DNA of 33,520 nt from Thiomonas sp. X19 (GCF_900089495.1 NZ_LT605203.1:3867588-3901107); one strand, 5' to 3'. Numbered from the stretch's first letter, positions 8,531 to 17,041 are shown. Numbers and translations are program-made. Notes: a model not told the origin generated them from the letters alone.

Positions 8531-9130
8531 TTACGGACCTGAGACCGAATAGTTCGCAACGTTGTCTGTCTCTGGCTCTGGCCTCGAGTAGAAGCCATCG
8601 CGATTGGGCATCTTCACAGCTGGCAACGTCTGGGCATTCATCACGGCGTCGTTCGGAATGATCCCGTTCTTGGCCAAAATAAAAGCCGTCAAGGCATAAA
8701 CCTGGTCGCCGGTCAGTGATTGCGGCTTGGTGAATGGCATGGCGCGGCGGATGTAGTCGAACAGACCGGTCGCATAAGGCCAGAAATTTCCAACCGTCTT
8801 CACTGGGGCATCCGTCGTGATGGTCCCAATGCCACCGACAAGGCGTGGAAACATGCCGCGCCCTGGGACAGCCATGCCCTGGCCTTCGGCCCCATGGCAA
8901 GCTGCGCACTGCGCCGCATACAACTTGGAACCTTCCGCCGGTGTGCCACGTCCAGACGGCAATCCCGCACCGCCAGGCACCACGTCAAGATTCCAGCCGG
9001 CGATTTGCGCCTGCGTTGCGGGCGTGCCAAAAGCCAGTGACGCATGGTCGTGGGCAGCCGACGCATTCGCCATCGAAAGGCCGACGACAGCCACTGCTGA
9101 CGCCCCGATGAAGCCTTTACGCGTGAACAT
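8531..9130 (-). CDS. soxD: Monohaem cytochrome c subunit of a sulfite/sulfane dehydrogenase (SoxD-like)
   Basis: A 199-residue periplasmic c-type cytochrome with a Sec-type signal peptide (residues 1-25, cut likely after ANASA). One haem motif, CAACH, is at 75-79, and Met131 in AMPF is the candidate sixth ligand. It is the expected electron acceptor of the molybdenum subunit encoded just upstream. Its start overlaps the end of that gene by 14 bases and has a strong SD (GGAGGTGAGC). Classical SoxD proteins are dihaem and about twice as long, so this short form is closer in size to the small cytochrome partners of sulfite dehydrogenases. The name soxD rests on the neighbour. Confidence 0.75.
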   Translation of the reverse strand: MFTRKGFIGASAVAVVGLSMANASAAHDHASLAFGTPATQAQIAGWNLDVVPGGAGLPSGRGTPAEGSKLYAAQCAACHGAEGQGMAVPGRGMFPRLVGGIGTITTDAPVKTVGNFWPYATGLFDYIRRAMPFTKPQSLTGDQVYALTAFILAKNGIIPNDAVMNAQTLPAVKMPNRDGFYSRPEPETDNVANYSVSGP

Positions 9131-10427
9131 TGCTCACCTCCCCATTGGCAGCGACCTTCCAGCTTTGGATGCCGTTCATGTGATAGACCGAGTTGTAGCC
9201 ACGGGCGGCGACGAGTTGGTCGATGGTCGGCTGCACATAGCCGGTTTCATCGACACATCGGCTTTGCAGAGTTGCGGGCGCGCCACTCCACTGCCAGTCC
9301 AGCCGGAATCGGGTCAGGCAACGCGACTGCACGGGGCCCTGCAGCGCAGCCTGCCGCCAGGTCCGCCCAGCGTCGGTGGAGACGTCAACCCGACTGACGC
9401 GGCCGTTGCCTGACCAGGCCAACCCAGAGATTTGGTGGTAGCCGGGCTGTTGCAGTTTCATGTCGGCCGATGGGTAGGTGATGACCGACTTGGCTTCCAT
9501 GATGAAGTTGAACTGGCGTGCCTTGCCGTTTTTCATCAACTCGGTGTAGTAGGCGGTTTCCTCATAGGTCTCGAACGGTGCGGAGCCAAACTTCAGACGC
9601 CGCAGCCACTTGATGTTCATGTTCCCCTCATAACCGGGCAATAACAGGCGCAAGGGGTAGCCTTGGGAGGGGCGCAGCATTTCACCGTTCTGCGCATAGG
9701 CGAGGATGGCATCTTCCCAGAGCTTCTGCACCGGAATGCTGCGATCCATGGCTGCGGCATCCGCGCCTTCGGCCAACGCCCATGTCGCCTTCGGATCGAC
9801 GCCGACTTCGTCGAGGATGGCGGCAAGCGGCACACCCGTCCACTCGGCGCAACTCAACAGCCCATGGGTGTACTGCACATTTTTCCCGATGGGTTTTCTC
9901 CACTCGGTCAAGGTGTTGCCGGAGCACTCCAGGAAGTGAAACCGGGAGACGCTGGGATAGCGCATCAAATCGTCCATGGTCAGGACGATGGGGCGTTTGA
10001 CCATCCCCTCGATCAGCAGCCGGTGCTGCGATGGGTGGATGTCTGGAACGCCGGCATGGAGCCTCTCGAAATGCAGCCCGTTCGGCGTCACAGTGCCCTG
10101 CAGATACTGCAGCGGCGTGAAGTTCCAGGAGGACAACTCGGTGGGTGTGAGATGCGTCGGAACCCGGACCACCGCTTTTTCATAGGGAGATGGATGGCCA
10201 TAAGGCGTCAAAGGGCGCCCCTGCTCCTGCATCCACGGTGGGACGTTGGGTGGCAGATCGGCTGGGTTGGGGGGCTGCTCTTCCCATCCACCGCGATTGT
10301 TGAGCATTGCCGCATTCGTCTCTGCGGAGGCAGCCCTGCCGGTCAGAAGGGTTCCAGCTCCGAGTGCGGCCGTGGCGATGCTGGATAGCGCGGTACGCCT
10401 CGTCACCTTTGCCGATGGTTGTGTCAC
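9117..10427 (-). CDS. soxC: SoxC-like molybdenum sulfite/sulfane dehydrogenase subunit
   Basis: A 436-residue molybdopterin oxidoreductase of the sulfite oxidase family, nearest in sequence style to SoxC. It oxidises sulfite or protein-bound sulfane sulfur in the periplasm and passes electrons to the cytochrome. A Tat signal is visible (VTRRTALSS, RR at 10-11, then a hydrophobic stretch ending ASA). Family stretches are GLHFERLHAGVPDI, HFLECSGN with the Mo-ligating Cys168, AEGADAAAMDRS, QGYPLRLLLPGYEGN, WLRRLKFG and, in the dimerisation domain, GLAWSGNGRVSRVDVSTD and ETGYVQPT. GTG at 10427 was chosen for its GAGGAG SD at the right distance. No soxXYZAB genes are in the window, so this unit may act as a stand-alone sulfite dehydrogenase. 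Confidence 0.85.
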   Translation of the reverse strand: MTQPSAKVTRRTALSSIATAALGAGTLLTGRAASAETNAAMLNNRGGWEEQPPNPADLPPNVPPWMQEQGRPLTPYGHPSPYEKAVVRVPTHLTPTELSSWNFTPLQYLQGTVTPNGLHFERLHAGVPDIHPSQHRLLIEGMVKRPIVLTMDDLMRYPSVSRFHFLECSGNTLTEWRKPIGKNVQYTHGLLSCAEWTGVPLAAILDEVGVDPKATWALAEGADAAAMDRSIPVQKLWEDAILAYAQNGEMLRPSQGYPLRLLLPGYEGNMNIKWLRRLKFGSAPFETYEETAYYTELMKNGKARQFNFIMEAKSVITYPSADMKLQQPGYHQISGLAWSGNGRVSRVDVSTDAGRTWRQAALQGPVQSRCLTRFRLDWQWSGAPATLQSRCVDETGYVQPTIDQLVAARGYNSVYHMNGIQSWKVAANGEVSNVHA

Positions 10428-11037
10428 TTGAGTCTCCTCGATGGCATGTTGTTTTGATGGCTGAGCCGCTTTCACAGTAGGCCAACCGGAATGACCGCGC
10501 AAGTACAACGCCCTCGGGGGAAACCCGACCTTTCGGCGCTGGATTCGAAGCGTCTGTCACCAGGAACGGTGCGCCGCCGCAAGCGCGTATGCCAGTCATG
10601 CCTCTGGTCAACTGCGCGCGTAGGTGAAGCCGGCCAGTTCTCCATGGCAGTGTCGATCGGGAGCGAGGCCGGCTGCACCGCCGCCGCCTCGCCCCCACGC
10701 CGAGCGCGCCCACCCCACCGACGAACACCTGCTGCCGCGGTTCTGACGCTGGGTGTCGAGGAAATAAGGCCAGCCCCCGTCATCTCGAAGGCGCAGTGCA
10801 CGACGGCATGCCGAGCATGGATGCGCGACTCTTCACCTGAACGAGCCCTCATTGCCGCTCGGCATATCCTCCTCATCGTTGACCACCGCACCATGTCCAC
10901 ACCCCTGATCGTCGTCGGGCCCAAAGGCCAATCGTCTTCGCCACTCCGACGCGCTTCGGCAATCTGTGCGGCAGACGCACGACTTCCTCCACCAGCATGG
11001 CGGCCAGAAAACAACCATCACAATCTCCACATCAGGA
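10428..11037. other. Long intergenic region upstream of soxC
   Basis: About 610 bases between the GntR gene and soxC, both on the minus strand. It should hold the soxC promoter. Open frames here have no recognisable domains and no convincing start signals. I see no clear terminator, tRNA or repeat. Confidence 0.5.
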
Positions 11038-11829
11038 TCACTGCACTGTATTGAGCAAGCATTGAGTTCCCTCCGGCGCGTTTTGCAGGATGGCCAGGGT
11101 CGTGCTGATGTGGTCTTCCAGGGCCAGTGCTGCGCGGGCGTCGGCTCTGCGCATGGCCGCCTCGAAAATCTCGCGGTGTTCGCGGTGGACATCCCGATGA
11201 CTGTCTTGCAGGCCAATCGAAAGTCGGCGGTAGCGTTCACCGTGCTGCGACAGGATGCGCAACATCAGGTAGGTCCAGGGTGAGGCCGCGGCCGAAATCA
11301 GGTCTTCATGGAACCGTCGATTGCACACTTCCCAGGCGGGGCGTTTGTCGATGGAGATGGGTTGCTCATAGGCCGACAAGCGTTCGTAGCTCTCACGCAC
11401 ACGCATCTCCCAGACCTTGTCGCCATGGCGTACGGATTCGCGCAGGGCATCAACCTCGATGTGGATGCGCAATCGGGTGATGTCTTCGAGGTCGGCGAGT
11501 GACATCGGCGTGACCCGAAAACCACGCTGGCCTTCGGCGATCACCAAGGCATCGCTGACCAGTCGTGTCAAGGCTTCGCGCAGGGTTCCGGCGCCGACGC
11601 CGTAGACGTCTTTGAGATGCTCGACGCGCAGCTTGCTTCCAGGGGGATACTGCCCCTCGATGATGTGCTGGCGCAACTGCAAATAGGCTTGTTCGGCCAG
11701 GGTCCGCGCTGGCGATGCGCAGAGCCTGTCGATGGCGGCGATTTCTGCGCTTGCACCATCCGCCAGAGCCAGGAGTTCACGCCCTGCAAATGCCTGTTGC
11801 AAAGGGTGAGGTCGTGTGGGTGTATTCAT
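11038..11829 (-). CDS. GntR/FCD-family transcriptional regulator of phenol genes (AphS/PhcS-like)
   Basis: A 263-residue regulator. The winged helix-turn-helix (about 44-110) contains LAEQAYLQLRQHIIEGQYPPG and GTLREALTRL, standard for GntR proteins. An all-helical FCD ligand domain follows (about 115-240), with LRIHIEVDALRESV, NRRFHEDL and HREIFEAAMRRAD. Its ATG overlaps the stop codon of the dmpR-like gene as ATGA (11826-11829), so the two are translationally coupled. GntR repressors called AphS or PhcS control Comamonas phenol operons beside a DmpR-type activator, so a repressor role is the best inference. The ligand is unknown. The first 40 residues are a poorly conserved extension. Confidence 0.85.
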   Translation of the reverse strand: MNTPTRPHPLQQAFAGRELLALADGASAEIAAIDRLCASPARTLAEQAYLQLRQHIIEGQYPPGSKLRVEHLKDVYGVGAGTLREALTRLVSDALVIAEGQRGFRVTPMSLADLEDITRLRIHIEVDALRESVRHGDKVWEMRVRESYERLSAYEQPISIDKRPAWEVCNRRFHEDLISAAASPWTYLMLRILSQHGERYRRLSIGLQDSHRDVHREHREIFEAAMRRADARAALALEDHISTTLAILQNAPEGTQCLLNTVQ

Positions 11830-13523
11830 GGTTGCGGGGCCTCCCTGCCTGGTTTGCTGCCGAGGCGATAACTGAGTTGTGCCCGGGTCAGACCGAGCAA
11901 GCGTGCCGCGGCCGACAGATTGCCCTTGGTACGGCTTACCGCCTCTTGCAACAGGGCGCGCTCGAGCCCATCGAGCCCTTCCCCGCAGTTTTGGATCTGG
12001 TCGAGCAGGGAATGACAGTCCATTGTGCTGGCGTGGCGGTGAACGAGTTCGCCCTGGGGATTGACGGATGCACCGAGGGGCGGTGTCATGCCGGGGAAGA
12101 GATCGCATGCATCGACCGCCTGATTCGGCTTGGACAGGATGACGGCGCGCTCGACCAGGTTCTCCAGTTCGCGCACGTTACCCGGCCAGGCATAGTTGCG
12201 CATCGCATCGAAGGCATGGTCGGTGAGCATGGGACGTGGCTTGTTATGCAGCAGCGCAAAACGCTCCAGCATGCTTTGCGCCAGCGGCTCGATGTCGTCG
12301 TGGCGCTCGCGCAGCGGTGGGATCAGGACCGGGTAGACGTTGATGCGGTAGTACAAGTCTGCGCGAAAGCGCCCCTCGCGTACGGCCTGTTCCATATCCT
12401 GGTTGGTCGCCGCGACCAGCCGCACATCGACCTTGCGGCTTTGGGTCGAACCCAGGCGCTCGACTTCGCCTTCCTGGATGACGCGCAAAAGCTTGGCTTG
12501 GGCCTGCAGAGGCAATTCGCCGATTTCATCGAGGAACAGGGTGCCGCCGTCGGCGCGTTCGAAACGGCCGGCGCGGTTTGCTTGCGACCCTGTATAGGCG
12601 CCTTTCTCAGCGCCGAACAACTCGGACTCGATCAGATCGTGGGGAATGGCCGCGCAGTTGATCGCGACGAAAGGCTTGTCAGCACGGCTACTCAGCGCAT
12701 GCAGAGCGCGTGCGAAGCGCTCCTTGCCGACGCCGGTTTCCCCGGTGAGCAGAACGGTCACCTGGGTGGGGGCAGCCGTGCGCAGCAACTCATAAGCAGC
12801 CTTGAATGCCTCCGACTGGCCGATCAGGGCAGACTTGTTGTCTACCGGGGTTATTTCCTGGCGCAAGGACTCCACCTGGGTCTGCAGATCCTGAATCGTC
12901 GACAGCAGGGATTCGGGCTTGAAGTACGAGGCCAGTTCTTCCGCGTCTGGCCACTCCTCCTGCGGTCTGCCGACGATGTGGCAATGCCCGTCACCACAAC
13001 CCACGCAGGACGTCTCCTTGTAAAGGATGGGTCGCCCCATGAAGGCGCTGGTGTAGCCCGAGGCGTACCCGATCAGCATCCAGCACACGGGGACTTCTTG
13101 CACGCCGAAGTCCCGTTTGTGGACCTCTGCCTCCCACGAGTGATCCCAGCGGAACTCACCTTGGAAATGGCCGGTTTGCACATCCGATTCAAACCGCAGG
13201 GGGGTGACCTGGACCGCGCCTTCGAGCATGTGCAGCTGCGGCCCGACGGCGAACATGTCGTAGAGGGACGACTTGCCTCGAATCTGCCGGGCCAGGGCAG
13301 CGTCGCGCTCACCCGCGGCGAACCCTGCGCGGGTGAAATACCGGCGGGTTTGCTGCGGCCCCACGCTTTCCATCAATTCTTTGCGCAGCGCGCCAAGCGC
13401 CGCGGCGTGGATCAGCACCATGCGTTGTCCCGCCAGCCAGATGCGGCCATCTCCGGCTGAAAAATGAATCAGCCGCCGCAAGTCGGCGTCAGAGGGCAAA
13501 GGCGGAAGGTGATGCTTGGCCAT
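11826..13523 (-). CDS. dmpR: DmpR/XylR-type phenol-responsive sigma-54 activator
   Basis: A 565-residue enhancer-binding protein that directly senses phenols and activates sigma-54 RNA polymerase. The sensory part (about 15-205) starts DLRRLIHFSAGDGRIWLAGQR and ends with the V4R signature SCVGCGDGHCHIVG, whose cysteines are conserved in the family. A short linker helix (about 210-230) leads to the AAA+ domain: Walker A GETGVGKE, loop GAYTGS in the place of GAFTGA, Walker B GGTLFLDEIGE, and RRF.. WPGNVRELENL. A Fis-type HTH is at the end (GNLSAAARLLGLTRAQLSYRL). ATG 13523 has an upstream purine-rich SD and gives the family-length N-terminus; 13571 is an alternative. It is divergent from dmpK. 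Confidence 0.93.
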   Translation of the reverse strand: MAKHHLPPLPSDADLRRLIHFSAGDGRIWLAGQRMVLIHAAALGALRKELMESVGPQQTRRYFTRAGFAAGERDAALARQIRGKSSLYDMFAVGPQLHMLEGAVQVTPLRFESDVQTGHFQGEFRWDHSWEAEVHKRDFGVQEVPVCWMLIGYASGYTSAFMGRPILYKETSCVGCGDGHCHIVGRPQEEWPDAEELASYFKPESLLSTIQDLQTQVESLRQEITPVDNKSALIGQSEAFKAAYELLRTAAPTQVTVLLTGETGVGKERFARALHALSSRADKPFVAINCAAIPHDLIESELFGAEKGAYTGSQANRAGRFERADGGTLFLDEIGELPLQAQAKLLRVIQEGEVERLGSTQSRKVDVRLVAATNQDMEQAVREGRFRADLYYRINVYPVLIPPLRERHDDIEPLAQSMLERFALLHNKPRPMLTDHAFDAMRNYAWPGNVRELENLVERAVILSKPNQAVDACDLFPGMTPPLGASVNPQGELVHRHASTMDCHSLLDQIQNCGEGLDGLERALLQEAVSRTKGNLSAAARLLGLTRAQLSYRLGSKPGREAPQP

Positions 13524-13571
13524 ATCGTTTCCATCGAGATTTTTGCAATTCATCTCCGGGGGGTCAAACAT

Positions 13572-13791
13572 ACCCGTGATTTCATGAAACCGTCAATTCG
13601 TTCAGTGCGGCCTTGATGAAATCGTTAAAAACAAACTCAATCAATACGCTGCAATATGCTGCATTGCAACAAGAAGAGTGGTCATTGATCCGTAAAAACC
13701 CTTGTAGAGCCTGCAAGCAGGATGTGGCTAGTGGATAAGTGGTTGGTGTTTTCCCTTAAATATCGAGATTTTTTGGATGAACGACGTCTTC
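13572..13791. promoter_or_regulatory. Divergent dmpR-dmpK regulatory region with candidate operator repeats
   Basis: This spacer should carry the upstream activating sites for DmpR and any GntR operator. Seen directly: palindrome TTTCATGAAA (13580-13589); inverted repeat TGCAAT-N7-ATTGCA (13650-13655 and 13663-13668); and TTGATGAAATCGTTAA (13613-13628), a weak 11 of 16 match to the palindromic DmpR site TTGATCAATTGATCAA as I recall it. It is clearly less GC-rich than the flanking genes. Which protein uses which repeat is not known. Confidence 0.5.
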
Positions 13792-13807
13792 CGGCATGGT
13801 TGATGCT
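13792..13807 (+). promoter_or_regulatory. Sigma-54 (-24/-12) promoter of the phenol operon
   Basis: CGGCATGGTTGATGCT fits the -24/-12 consensus TGGCACG-N4-TTGCW. The GG and GC pairs are in exact spacing, with mismatches at the first base, the sixth base and one T of the -12 element. Transcription should begin near 13818, about 20 bases before the dmpK start. A DmpR-type activator gene lies divergently upstream, which supports the call. Confidence 0.75.
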
Positions 13808-13837
13808 TGTGTTGTAGCCATGAAGGAGATGCGAGTC

Positions 13838-14062
13838 ATGCGCAACCAATCAGTATTCGAGCAGCCCATCGCATTCGATCCGAACGACCGGTTCGTCAAG
13901 GTCACACAAATCAACCCGCAAGGTTTCGTGGAGTTCGAGTTTTCGATTGGTACGCCGGAGTTGAGCGTCGAACTGATGTTGCGCCCTGCGGCCTTCGAAG
14001 AATTCTGCCTTGCGCAAAAAGTGTCGCGGCTCGACGCCTTCGGCAGTTTCGCCAGGCACTGA
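13838..14062 (+). CDS. dmpK: Phenol hydroxylase assembly protein DmpK
   Basis: A 74-residue protein, first in the operon. It matches the small DmpK/PhhK/PoxA family: FDPNDRFVKVTQINPQGFVEFEFSIG, then LSVELMLRPAAFEEFC. In this family the protein is not part of the active hydroxylase but is needed to load iron into the oxygenase. ATG 13838 was chosen with AAGGAG (13823-13828) upstream; an in-frame ATG at 13829 sits too close to the SD. It is followed by two tandem hairpins before dmpL. Confidence 0.88.
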   Translation: MRNQSVFEQPIAFDPNDRFVKVTQINPQGFVEFEFSIGTPELSVELMLRPAAFEEFCLAQKVSRLDAFGSFARH

Positions 14063-14065
14063 TGC

Positions 14066-14100
14066 TTTGCCAACGGGATTGGCAAGTCTGCAGCGCAGAC
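14066..14100 (+). other. Two tandem RNA hairpins between dmpK and dmpL
   Basis: First stem TTGCCAA / TTGGCAA with loop CGGGA (14067-14085). Directly after it, second stem GTCTGC / GCAGAC with loop AGC (14086-14100). No T-run follows, so these are not ordinary terminators. They may protect or process the mRNA, or lower read-through, so that dmpK and the structural genes are made in different amounts. Confidence 0.6.
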
Positions 14101-14148
14101 CAAGTCTGACGTTCTTGCGAGCAGTTCTATCACCCAAAGGAGCAATCG

Positions 14149-15156
14149 ATGACTGTCGATCTGAAGACTAGAGAAATCAAGCCACTGCGCCAGACCTATG
14201 CCCACGTAGCCCAGTACATCGGTGGCGATAAGACCGCATCGCGCTACCAGGAAGGCACGATGGGCGCGCAGCCGGCGGCCAATTTTCACTACCGGCCGAC
14301 CTGGGATCCCGAGCACGAACTGTTCGACGCATCACGCACGGCGATCCAGATGAGCAACTGGTATGCGCTGAAAGATCCGCGCCAGTTCTATTACGCCTCA
14401 TGGACCATGACCCGTGCGCGCCAGCAGGACGCCATGGAATCGAACTTCGAATTTGTCGAGTCCCGCGGCATGATCGATCTCATTCCTGCCGAAGTCAGGC
14501 AGCAGGCGCTGTCGGTTCTGGTCCCTCTGCGCCACGCGGCGTGGGGTGCGAACATGAACAACTCGCAAATCTGCGCCACGGGCTACGGAACAGCCTTCAC
14601 CGCCCCGGCCATGTTCCATGCCATGGACAACCTGAGTGTGGCGCAGTACCTGACGCGTCTGGCGCTGGCCATGTCCGGTCCAGACCTTCTCGACGAAGCC
14701 AAGCAGGCTTGGCTGACCGGCCCCGCGTGGCAATCCCTGCGCCGCTATGTCGAGGACACGCTGGTGCTGCAAGACCCGGTTGAGTTATTCATGGCCCAGA
14801 ACTTGGCTCTTGACGGGCTTCTGTACCCGCTCATTTACGACACCTTCATCGACGACCACATCGCCCTCAAAGGCGGCAGTGCCGTAGCCCTGCTCACCGC
14901 CTTCATGCCCGAGTGGCACGACGAATCCAGCCGGTGGGTCGATGCCGTGGTGAAAACCATGGCGGCCGAGTCGGAAGACAACAAGGCACTGCTCACGCGC
15001 TGGCTGCGCAATTGGGAGGAGCAGGCAGCCAGCGCCTTGCTGCCGATCGCCGAGATGGCGCTTCCCGGCACCGGCCGCGTTGCGCTCGACGATGCGCGTC
15101 AGCAATTGCGCGCCCGTCTCGGAAAATCGGGCGTCGCGCTGGCCCCCGCCATCTAG
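14149..15156 (+). CDS. dmpL: Phenol hydroxylase beta subunit DmpL (P1)
   Basis: A 335-residue non-catalytic subunit of the multicomponent phenol hydroxylase. It forms the dimeric (alpha-beta-gamma)2 oxygenase with DmpN and DmpO. It has the ferritin-like helical pattern of bacterial multicomponent monooxygenase beta subunits but lacks the pair of E..H iron motifs. Recognised stretches are PTWDPEHELFDASRTAI, WYALKDPRQFYYASW and a long helical C-terminal half with LPIAEMALPGTG. The start has a clear AAGGAG. Cytoplasmic; part of the dmp operon. Confidence 0.92.
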   Translation: MTVDLKTREIKPLRQTYAHVAQYIGGDKTASRYQEGTMGAQPAANFHYRPTWDPEHELFDASRTAIQMSNWYALKDPRQFYYASWTMTRARQQDAMESNFEFVESRGMIDLIPAEVRQQALSVLVPLRHAAWGANMNNSQICATGYGTAFTAPAMFHAMDNLSVAQYLTRLALAMSGPDLLDEAKQAWLTGPAWQSLRRYVEDTLVLQDPVELFMAQNLALDGLLYPLIYDTFIDDHIALKGGSAVALLTAFMPEWHDESSRWVDAVVKTMAAESEDNKALLTRWLRNWEEQAASALLPIAEMALPGTGRVALDDARQQLRARLGKSGVALAPAI

Positions 15157-15183
15157 CAGTCGTTCAGCATCCAAGGAATGTCC

Positions 15184-15453
15184 ATGTCAAACGTATTCAT
15201 CGCCTTTCAGGTCAACGAAGAGTCGCGCCCCGTGGTGGAGGCCATCATGGCCGACAACCCCAACGCCGTCGCAGTCGAGTCACCGGGCATGGTGAAGATC
15301 GATGCCCCCGGGCATCTGACGATCAAGCGCCAGAGCATCGAGGATCGCACCGGCGCACGCTTCGACCTGCAGCAAATCCACATCAACCTCATCACCTTGT
15401 CCGGCCACATCGACGAGGACGACGACCAGTTCACGCTGAGCTGGAAACACTGA
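15184..15453 (+). CDS. dmpM: Phenol hydroxylase effector protein DmpM (P2)
   Basis: An 89-residue cofactor-less effector of the MmoB/DmpM family. It binds the oxygenase and is needed for efficient hydroxylation. Seen: VFIAFQVNEESRPVVEAIMADNP, VKIDAPGHLTIKR and an acidic tail. ATG 15184 is preferred over the in-frame ATG 15178 because AAGGA (15173-15177) is too close to the first. It lies between dmpL and dmpN in the standard order. Confidence 0.92.
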   Translation: MSNVFIAFQVNEESRPVVEAIMADNPNAVAVESPGMVKIDAPGHLTIKRQSIEDRTGARFDLQQIHINLITLSGHIDEDDDQFTLSWKH

Positions 15454-15472
15454 ACACCCCAAGGAGATCCTG

Positions 15473-17023
15473 ATGGATACCTCTGCACTGAAGAAAAAAC
15501 TCGGCTTGAAGGACCGCTACGCCGCCATGACGCGCGGCCTCGGCTGGCAGACCACCTACCAGCCGATGGACAAGGTGTTCCCGTACGACAAGTACGAAGG
15601 CATCAAGATCCACGATTGGGACAAGTGGGAAGACCCGTTCCGCCTGACCATGGACGCTTATTGGAAGTACCAGGGCGAGAAGGAGAAGAAGCTGTATGCG
15701 GTGATCGATGCTTTTCAGCAGAACAACGCTTTCCTGGGCGTCACCGATGCGCGTTACGTCAACGCGCTGAAGCTGTTCATTCAGGGTGTTTCGCCCCTGG
15801 AGTACTACGCCCACCGCGGATTCGCCCATGTCGGGCGGCACTTCACGGGTGAGGGTGTTCGCGTGGCTTGTCAGATGCAGTCTGTCGATGAGCTTCGTCA
15901 TTACCAGACCGAAACGCATGCCCTCTCGACGTACAACAAGTTCTTCAACGGCATGCATCACGCCAACCACTGGTTCGATCGCGTCTGGTACCTCTCGGTG
16001 CCCAAGTCGTTCTTCGACGATGCCATCACGGCGGGGCCGTTCGAGTTCCTCACGGCCGTGAGCTTTTCGTTCGAGTATGTGCTGACCAACCTGCTGTTCG
16101 TCCCCTTCATGTCGGGCGCCGCCTACAACGGCGACATGTCCACGGTCACATTCGGCTTTTCGGCGCAAAGCGACGAGTCACGCCACATGACCCTGGGCAT
16201 CGAATGCATCAAGTTCATGCTGGAGCAGGATCCGGACAATGTCCCCATCGTTCAGCGCTGGATCGACAAGTGGTTCTGGCGCGGCTACCGCGTGCTGACC
16301 CTGGTGGCGATGATGATGGATTACATGCTTCCCAAACGCGTGATGAGTTGGAAAGAAGCATGGGAAATTTATGCCGAGCAGAACGGAGGCGCACTGTTCA
16401 ACGATCTGGCGCGTTATGGCATTCGCGCACCCAAGAGTTGGAAGGACGCTTGCGAGGGCAAGGATCACATCAGCCACCAGGCGTGGAACACGTTCTACAA
16501 CTATGCCGCTGCAGCACCCTTCCACACCTGGGTTCCCAATGAAGACGAGATGACCTGGCTTGCAGCCAAGTACCCGGAAACTTTCGACAAGCTCTACCGG
16601 CCTCGCCTCGAGTACTACCGCGAACAGGCCCAGCAAGGCAACCGCTTCTACAGCAAGACACTGCCCATGCTGTGCACGACGTGCCAGATCCCGATGCTCT
16701 TCACCGAGCCGGGCGATGCGACCAAGATCTGCTACCGCGAATCGGCCTACCTCGGCGACAAATACCACTTCTGCAGCGACCACTGCAAGGAGATCTTCGA
16801 CAACGAGCCTGAGAAATTCTCGCAGTCGTGGTTGCCCGTGCATCAGATCTACCAGGGCAACTGCTTCAAGCCCGGCACCGATCCGACGCAGGAAGGTTTC
16901 GATCCGCTGATGGCCGTGATGGACTACTACGAGCTGAATTTCGGGAAGGACAACCTCGACTTCGAAGGCTCGGAGGACCAGAAGAACTTTGCGGCCTGGC
17001 GTGGCCAGGCAACCAGCAACTGA
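15473..17023 (+). CDS. dmpN: Phenol hydroxylase alpha subunit DmpN (P3), di-iron oxygenase
   Basis: The 516-residue catalytic subunit that inserts oxygen into phenol to give catechol. All six di-iron ligands are visible in family spacing: E110, E140-x-x-H143, E201 and E235-x-x-H238 (VDELRH and SDESRH). The C-terminal region carries a YHS-type zinc site: CTTC at about 396-399, then YHFCSDHC. The length is normal and the frame intact, with an AAGGAG SD. It works with DmpL, DmpO, DmpM and the reductase DmpP. Confidence 0.96.
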   Translation: MDTSALKKKLGLKDRYAAMTRGLGWQTTYQPMDKVFPYDKYEGIKIHDWDKWEDPFRLTMDAYWKYQGEKEKKLYAVIDAFQQNNAFLGVTDARYVNALKLFIQGVSPLEYYAHRGFAHVGRHFTGEGVRVACQMQSVDELRHYQTETHALSTYNKFFNGMHHANHWFDRVWYLSVPKSFFDDAITAGPFEFLTAVSFSFEYVLTNLLFVPFMSGAAYNGDMSTVTFGFSAQSDESRHMTLGIECIKFMLEQDPDNVPIVQRWIDKWFWRGYRVLTLVAMMMDYMLPKRVMSWKEAWEIYAEQNGGALFNDLARYGIRAPKSWKDACEGKDHISHQAWNTFYNYAAAAPFHTWVPNEDEMTWLAAKYPETFDKLYRPRLEYYREQAQQGNRFYSKTLPMLCTTCQIPMLFTEPGDATKICYRESAYLGDKYHFCSDHCKEIFDNEPEKFSQSWLPVHQIYQGNCFKPGTDPTQEGFDPLMAVMDYYELNFGKDNLDFEGSEDQKNFAAWRGQATSN

Positions 17024-17041
17024 CCGCAGGAGACCCTGACC

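Noticed and set aside
10472..11014. Minus-strand open frame in the gap before soxC
   Set aside because: Arg-rich, low-complexity translation with no domain and no SD.
11715..13460. Plus-strand open frame of 581 codons
   Set aside because: It is antisense to the dmpR-like gene, which has all AAA+ motifs.
13639..13651. Possible IHF site AATCAATACGCTG
   Set aside because: It has one mismatch in a loose consensus and lies far upstream of the usual place between activator site and promoter.
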